In this document: positions 1 to 6,800 of the stretch, piece by piece
How the letters are laid out: each line of letters begins with the position of its first letter
Position numbering within the stretch: position 1 is the first letter of the stretch
Source: CAZTWC01 sp964617105 [NCBI: uncultured Myxococcia bacterium]
GTDB taxonomy: Bacteria; CAZTWC01
NCBI GenBank assembly: GCA_964617105.1
Contig: CAZTWC010000020.1
Coordinates: forward strand, 1 to 15,011
DNA length: 15,011 bases
Direction of reading: 5' to 3'
Translations under genes and position numbers: made by a program
Notes under the pieces: generated by a model
Databases searched by the model: none
Seen by the model: only the letters and a program-made list of their open reading frames with translations
Told to the model about the DNA's origin: nothing

Positions 1-1
1 T

Positions 2-3000
2 CCCAGCGATGACCCCAGCACTCCAGCCCCGGATGATCCCACCTCCTTTATCGTCCAATCCGCTGCGGTCCTCACAGTTTTCAAAGAGGCCCGCGATTTA
101 AATGGTGGTGATCTACGACCCAACGACCAGGTGGAATATACCATAACTATGGAAAACCTGGGTACTGGTCCCGCCCGGGAACTACAGATATCTGACCGCA
201 TATCTCCACACCTGACCGGGGTTAAAACCAGCCCCGGAGGAAATCTGGTGGGCAATACTCTCAACTTTAAGGTGCCCATGCTGCAGGTGGGTGACAAAAT
301 AAAATTGGTCTATACCGCCGCCATCTCACCGGCAGTAGTGGAAGGCACTGCTATCAGCAATCAGGCAGAGATTACTGGACTCGGTTTTTCCGGGACTATG
401 CTGAGCGATGACCCGGCCACTGCCGCCCCCAGAGATCCTACAGTGATCACAGTGCGGAAACAGGCTGTGCTGGAAGCCTATAAACAGGTGGAGAACCTCT
501 CTCTGCCTGGAGGCGGAGATATCTTTCGGCCTTTAGACAACATCAAATACACCATCACCCTGGTTAACAGCGGCAGCCTGGCGGCCCAGGATATTTTTAT
601 CCAGGATCTCATACCTCAATCTTTTCTGGAAGATATTGTCCCTTCCAACCCCGGGCTTTACACCAACGGCAAAGTAACCTGGCAAAAGGCGGAACTAAAA
701 GCGGGCCAGGCAATAAAATATACTATCCAGGCAAAAATCAAGGCCGGAGTGGCCGATGAAACCCAGGTTAGCAACCAGGCCTTGTTCACCAGAAATAACA
801 GCAGCCAGACACTCTATTCCGATGATCCAGCCACCACCCTGGAGGGCGACCCCACTCTGTTTACAGTTACCGCCAAAGCGGAGTTAAAACCATTTTACAA
901 AGAGGTTAAAAACCTGAGCCGCCAGGATGGAACTTTTCAGCCCTCGGACCAGGTGGAATATACTATCTCTATTACCAACAACGGATTGGGACTGGCTGAG
1001 AATATCGTGGTATCCGACCAGATTGATACTGCCGCCCTGGAAAAAATAGAGGTGTTAGACCAGGGCAGTTTCGACCAGAATAAAATTACCTGGAATCCTC
1101 AAAATCAGCCCCTGCTGGCTAAACTGCTGCCGGGAAAAAGTATTAAACTAAAATTTAAGGCCCAAATAAAGAGTTCTATTGACCAAAGCCGCTGGGTAAA
1201 AAACCAGGCCACAGCGCAATTCGACAAGGGACCGGGCCAGATAGTCAGTGATGATCCAGCCACCCCCAATCTTGCCGATGATTCCACTAATTTCAGGATT
1301 GTGGTTGGTCCAGACCTGGCTTTTTCCTTCAAATTAGCCCAGGACAACGAGGGTAACAGTATAGACACAGTAACACCGGGCCAAAGATTCCGTTATGAGA
1401 TAACTGTTACCAACCAGGGGCTCGGGCAAGCCAAAAATATTTATGTAAAGGATAAGTTGCCCAAAGAGTTGGAGTTTGTCCAGGCTGACTCTGGCGGCAA
1501 GTTTGATGGCCAGAACACCGTCACCTGGGACCAAAACACTACCTCGCAGTTGAAGCAACTCTTACCCGGCAAACAGGTCTCCCTGTTGCTCCAGGTCAGG
1601 GCTACCCGTCCCCTGGACAATGGTCTGGTAATCTCCAACCAGGCCTCAATTGGGGCGGAGAATCATCCCTCCACGCCCAGCGATAATCCAGGTACTCCAC
1701 TCCAGGGAGATGCTACTCGGGTGACCGTGCTGTCAGCCCCCAAACTGAAACTGTTCAAAGGGGCCATTGATCTTAACGGCGGTATGTTCGAACCCGGAGA
1801 TCAAATTAAATACCAGATAGTGGTAATCAACTATGGCAATATGGTAGCCAAAAATGTGTTTCTCTCCGACAAATTGGATCAAAACCTGACCGATATCAAG
1901 GTGGAGCAGGGCACCTTTGATCCCTCCACCAGGACTGCCTCATGGCAAATCAACTCCCTGGGGCTAAATCCCTCTGGAAATGTAAACGTCACCCTGCTGG
2001 CCAGGATTAAAAAACCTCTGGCCGACGGTACGGTGATAGCCAACCAGGCCATGCTTAAATATCAAAACCAAAAAGAGATCCCCAGCGATGACCCTAATAC
2101 TCCGCTCAGTGATGATCCCACCCTGATCTCGGTCTATTCCCAGCCCAATCTTTCTACCAGCGAAAAGAGCGTGACTGATCCAAATGGACCGCCGGTTTCA
2201 CCGGGGGACACCCTGATATACACCATTTTACTGCGCAACAACGGCGGAGCCGCCGCCACCCAACTGGAGGTGGAAGATAAACTCAGTCCGCTGCTGCAGG
2301 ATGCTAAAGTCACTTCCGGCCAGTACAACCCCAATACCCAGCGGATCTCCTGGAGTCTGCCCAGTCTGGATAGCGGCCAGTCTACGGCTTTGACTTACAG
2401 TGCCAGGATAAAACAGGATGCAGCCGATGGGTCTATTGTAGAAAACCAGGCCTTTATCAAAAGCCGGGAGACTCCGGCCGTACCCACCGACGATCCTGCC
2501 ACCACGGCCATGGATGATCCCACCCGGGTCGAGGTAGTGGCCGGTCCCCGTTTCAACACCTCTATTAAACTGGTGCAAAACCTGACTGCAGACAGCAAAA
2601 GGGGGTACGCCCTGCCTGGAGATCTGCTGCAGTATACCATCTATGTGGAAAACAGCGGTTCGGTCAGGGCTAATCAAGTGGTCCTGCAGGACGCCATCCC
2701 GGTTGGCACCACCTATATATCCGGTTCCACCACCTTGAATAAAAATACGGTGGAGGATATTGACGGGCACTCTCCCCTGGAGGAGGGGATGAATATCAAC
2801 TCCTATCAAAAGGGGATTCCCGCTGGGGTGCTGACCCCAAAACAACCTGACAGCAACCAGCATCTGGCCCTGATAACCTTTCAGGTGATAATCGATCTGC
2901 AGGTGCGTATTGGCGCCATCATCGCCAACCAGGGGTGGATCTCCTGTAAAGAGGGGATCAGGGGAGTAACCGATGATCCCAACACTCCTATAGATGGAGA

Positions 3001-3885
3001 CCCCACTGAATTGGTAGTGGGGGGTGGACCTAATCTGCATGCTGCCATCAAGCAGGTGGAACTGGTGGAGGACAAGGGGAAAACCGGAGTGGCAGAGGTG
3101 GAGGATATCCTGGAGTATCGGGTGACTATTTACAACTCGGGCACTGCCAGCGCCGAAAATGTTACCTTAAGAGATCCCATTCCGGAAAATGCCAGTTATC
3201 AAAAAGATAGCACCTATCTGAATGGGGTCCAAAAGGCTGACCGGGATGTCTTTTTCCCTGGCCTTGACCATCAGGGCTCTATGGTGGTAAATGGAGGCAG
3301 TCTGAGGCCAGGCAAAACCATGGAGGTCAAATTTCGGGTTAGAGTAGAAGCGGGACCGCAGATCAGCAACCAGGGAATTGTTTCCAGCGACCAGTTTCAC
3401 GATGAACTCACCGATGCGGACGGTAACCAGGCCAATGGTAATCAGCCCACTGTAATCCAGGTGGGGGAAGGAGTAGAAACCTCCCTGGAGGTAAACAAGT
3501 GGGTAAACGATTTAAACGGCGGCAAAATTGCATCTGGTGATAAACTTCTATATATCATCCAGGTAAAAAACCCCAGCCAACAAGAGTTGTCAAATTTAAC
3601 CTGGCGCGACTCCATTCCCCAACTGACCAATTATCTCCCTCAAAGTCTAAAAAGCGATTCCGGAGAGATGAAATTCCTACCTCTGCCAGCGGGAAACAAC
3701 GGTCGGGGTGAATTGCTGGTGGAGAAGGTGAAGATAAAGGCCCAGGGGGAGACACAGTTCTCCTTCCTGGTGGTGATAGATGAGGATGCCCAGGCCGGAG
3801 CCCGCATCAGCAACCAGGCCCTGGTTATTGATCAACCGGGTAATCAATTCCTCTCCCCGCCTGTGGAAGTTACAGTGGGCACCAT
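2..3885 (+). repeat. Tandem DUF11-type protein modules
   Basis: About ten consecutive modules of 130-160 residues. Each has a Y-T-I-x-x-x-N-x-G strand, a middle strand near a D-x-I/L-P or D-K-L motif, an SNQA-type strand, and a linker of the form S/T-D-D-P-x-T-x5-D-P-T. Linker Ser/Thr codons start at 5, 404, 818, 1247, 1679, 2084, 2486, 2969 and 3410, giving periods of 399, 414, 429, 432, 405, 402, 483 and 441 bp. From the module ending at 3410 onward the DDP linker is lost. The repeats are diverged at DNA level, so this is an old protein-domain array rather than a recent DNA duplication. DUF11 (TIGR01451/PF01345-type) modules are Ig-like beta-sandwiches common in bacterial surface proteins. 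Confidence 0.88.
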
Positions 3886-6800
3886 GCTGGGCAGCGCTTC
3901 CATCTCCGGACATATCTTCCATGATATGGATTACAAAGGTGAGAAGTTTGACCCCCAAACCGACCATGGCATGCAGGATTTTAGCCTTATTTTGGTAAAA
4001 CGGGGCCAGCCCTGTTCCAGCCAGAGCAAAATAATAAGCGACACTGGATACGGCGGCTCTTTCCTGATCAATGATTTGCCCCCGGGTGACTACCAGGCTT
4101 GTCTATACAGCCGCAATGCAGCAGGGCTGGTTTTGTTTGAACCGGGGTTAGATAACCGGGAAGATTTTCAGTTCAGTCTGCCCCAGGGCCAGGCTCTGAA
4201 CCAGGATTTCAAGGTGCAGGCTTCGGGCATGATCTACGACTCTCAAAAACTGAGTCCCATAAAAGGGGTGGAAATTTTTTTAAAATATGTAGGAAATGGT
4301 GGTGAAAATAACAATCTGAAGAGCAGGCTTCCCGCTGATAAATTGCTTGAAGGACAGCAAGGTCAGGTAACCGGCCGGCACGGGCTCTACAAGTTCAACC
4401 TGGAAAAGTTGCCGGGAAATTTTGCCGATTACCAAATTGAGGTAGTTCCCAGAACTCCTCTTTATAACTACCCTTCCACTCAATATCCGCCCCAGGAGGG
4501 ACACACTGTTTTCCATACCGAAAACCGGGTGGTCAGGGAACCCTGGCCAACGGTTACTTCTGCTAAAAGATACTACCTTATTTGGAGGCAAAGCCGCGGG
4601 GAGGAGAGTTTCTATAACAACCATATCCCCCTGGACCAGCGTAAAAACTTTGTTACTCTGTATAAACGGGCGGATCGGGCCGAAGTTTCAGTAGGGGAGA
4701 TTGTTACCTATACTCTTACTCTGACCAACAACTCTGGCATCGATCTTTTGCCGGAAGATGATTTGGACATCCAGATTCACGACCGTATCCCTCCTGGATT
4801 TCGCTATATTAAGTTGAGTAGTGTCAACAATTTCTATGGAGCCGCTGTCCAGCATAACCCCAAACGCCAAAGGATGCAGCCCGAGGTGGTGTTGGACTCT
4901 GAAAACCGCTTTTTATTGAAATTCGGCTACTTTGCTCTGCCCTCCAATTCCCGGATTATTATTCGCTACCAATTGGTGCCTGCCGGGATGCTCAAAAAAG
5001 GGAAATATACCAACCAGGCAGTGGTTAAACTGGAAAACAACCGGGAAATATCACCAAGAGTTTATAACCACATCAAATATATTCCCGACCCGATTTTTGA
5101 CCAGGGTTTTATCTTTGGCAAAGTGTTTTGCGATCAAAATGAAAACAGTCATCAAGACAGCGGCGAGAGGGTTGTCTCCTTTGCCAGGATTTTCATAGAC
5201 AGCGGCTATTACGCTCAGGTGGATAGTTTTGGCAAATTTCATTTCCGCGGAGTTCCTCCGGGAATGCATGCCGTAAAAATCGATAAACAGAGCCTGCTGC
5301 CCAACCTGGGTCTGACCAGTGACGAAACCCGGCTGGTTTACATCAGCCGCGGATTACCGGCCAAGGTAAATTTCGGAGTTAAGTGCAATACCCAAAAGAG
5401 CGGAGCCGACTATTATAAGCCTCCGCCAGAACCTCCGCTGCCCCCGGAAAAGAAAAAACTACAGATAAAATACCAACCAAAAAAGGGGATGGTGGAGATC
5501 CACGACCTGGCCAGAGAAAAGAAATACAAACTCTCAATGCCAAAACTTTTCTGCCAGGTCAACCCCAAAGGCTTCAAATGGAAAACGCTGAAAGCTCCGC
5601 CCGGCCAGGCTGGTTTGAAAATTAGAAAAACCGCTAAACCTCTGGATAGCAAATCGATTTTATGGCAATTGCTCCAACCGCTGGAAATTCAATGCCGCCT
5701 GCAGGACCAACAAAAACTTTTGGCAGCAACCAATCGCAAAAATAGGAGCCGATGGCTTCTGCAAGTAAGAAACACAAAAGATAAATTAATCCACCAATTA
5801 AAGGGCCAGGGACCTCTGCCCAAAAAAATAACCTGGAACGGCTGGCATAGCAGAAACTTTGTGCTCAACCCTAATCGAGTTTACTTTTTACAGATGACTT
5901 TCCAGAGCCGCCGGGGAAAAGTGATTTCTCCCCTTGCTCCGTTAGCAACCTTTGCTTTGCCTCCAAAAAAAGGGGTGGAAAGTATCATTTCCCTTGACCA
6001 TGCTTTTGACCAGAATAGCAACAAACCTTTGCCTCGATTCAAAGCTCAACTGCAGAAACTCTTTGCAACTGCAACCTTTTTTAAACCGGTTAAAATCACT
6101 CTGACTGCCCATTCAGACAACCGGGGCAAAAAAGTTGAAAACCTGCTAAAAACTCAAATGATGGCCACCCGGATAAAAGAACTTCTGGTTCAGATGGGGA
6201 TCTCCAAAAGTGAACATATCACAGCCCGGGGTGAGGGTGAGCAATCTCCTATTGCCCCAAACAATTCTTCCCGCAACCGGGCCAAAAACCGGCGGCTGGA
6301 GATAGAAACTACCTTTCCGCTTCAACCGGAATTCCTTACCCCCTCTATGCCAGAATCTCTTTCTAAACAGCAACCATCCCTGGTGATAACACCGGTTAAA
6401 ACCGCAAAAAATATCCCCGGCCAAAAGGGCAAAACTTTAACGCCGTCAAAGTCAGACCAGGCATTTAGCACCAGTCTGCCCCTTACTTACCAAAAGATCA
6501 TTATTAACACCAAAAACCATCAAGGCGGCGCCACCCAACTATACTTTATCCCTCCGCCCCAAAAGAAAAAAAAGTCCCGAATTAAAAATTATAATCTCCC
6601 CTTTATAGTAGAAATGGTTCCAGATGGAGCCAAAGTAAACCTGGAGTACCTGCCCATCCGGGGCCATACCAGTCCCAAAAACCAGGTGTCAATAAACGGC
6701 CAAACCATAAAAGTAGAAAAAAACGGCGATTACAGCACCCAGGTCAAGTTGAAAACAGGAAAAAATCTAATCCGCCTGGAAGTTAAAGATAAAGCCGGTT

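Noticed and set aside
131-133. ATG at 131 as the start of the giant gene
   Set aside because: Bases 2-130 continue the same frame with a full DUF11 linker and the first strand of the next module, so 131 is internal.
2228-3040. Antisense open frame of 270 codons within the giant gene
   Set aside because: It is the mirror of repeat-coding sequence, shows no recognisable domain, and lies wholly inside a well-supported gene.
2-3885. CRISPR or DNA-level repeat array
   Set aside because: The 399-483 bp periodicity is at protein level with strong DNA divergence and an unbroken reading frame.
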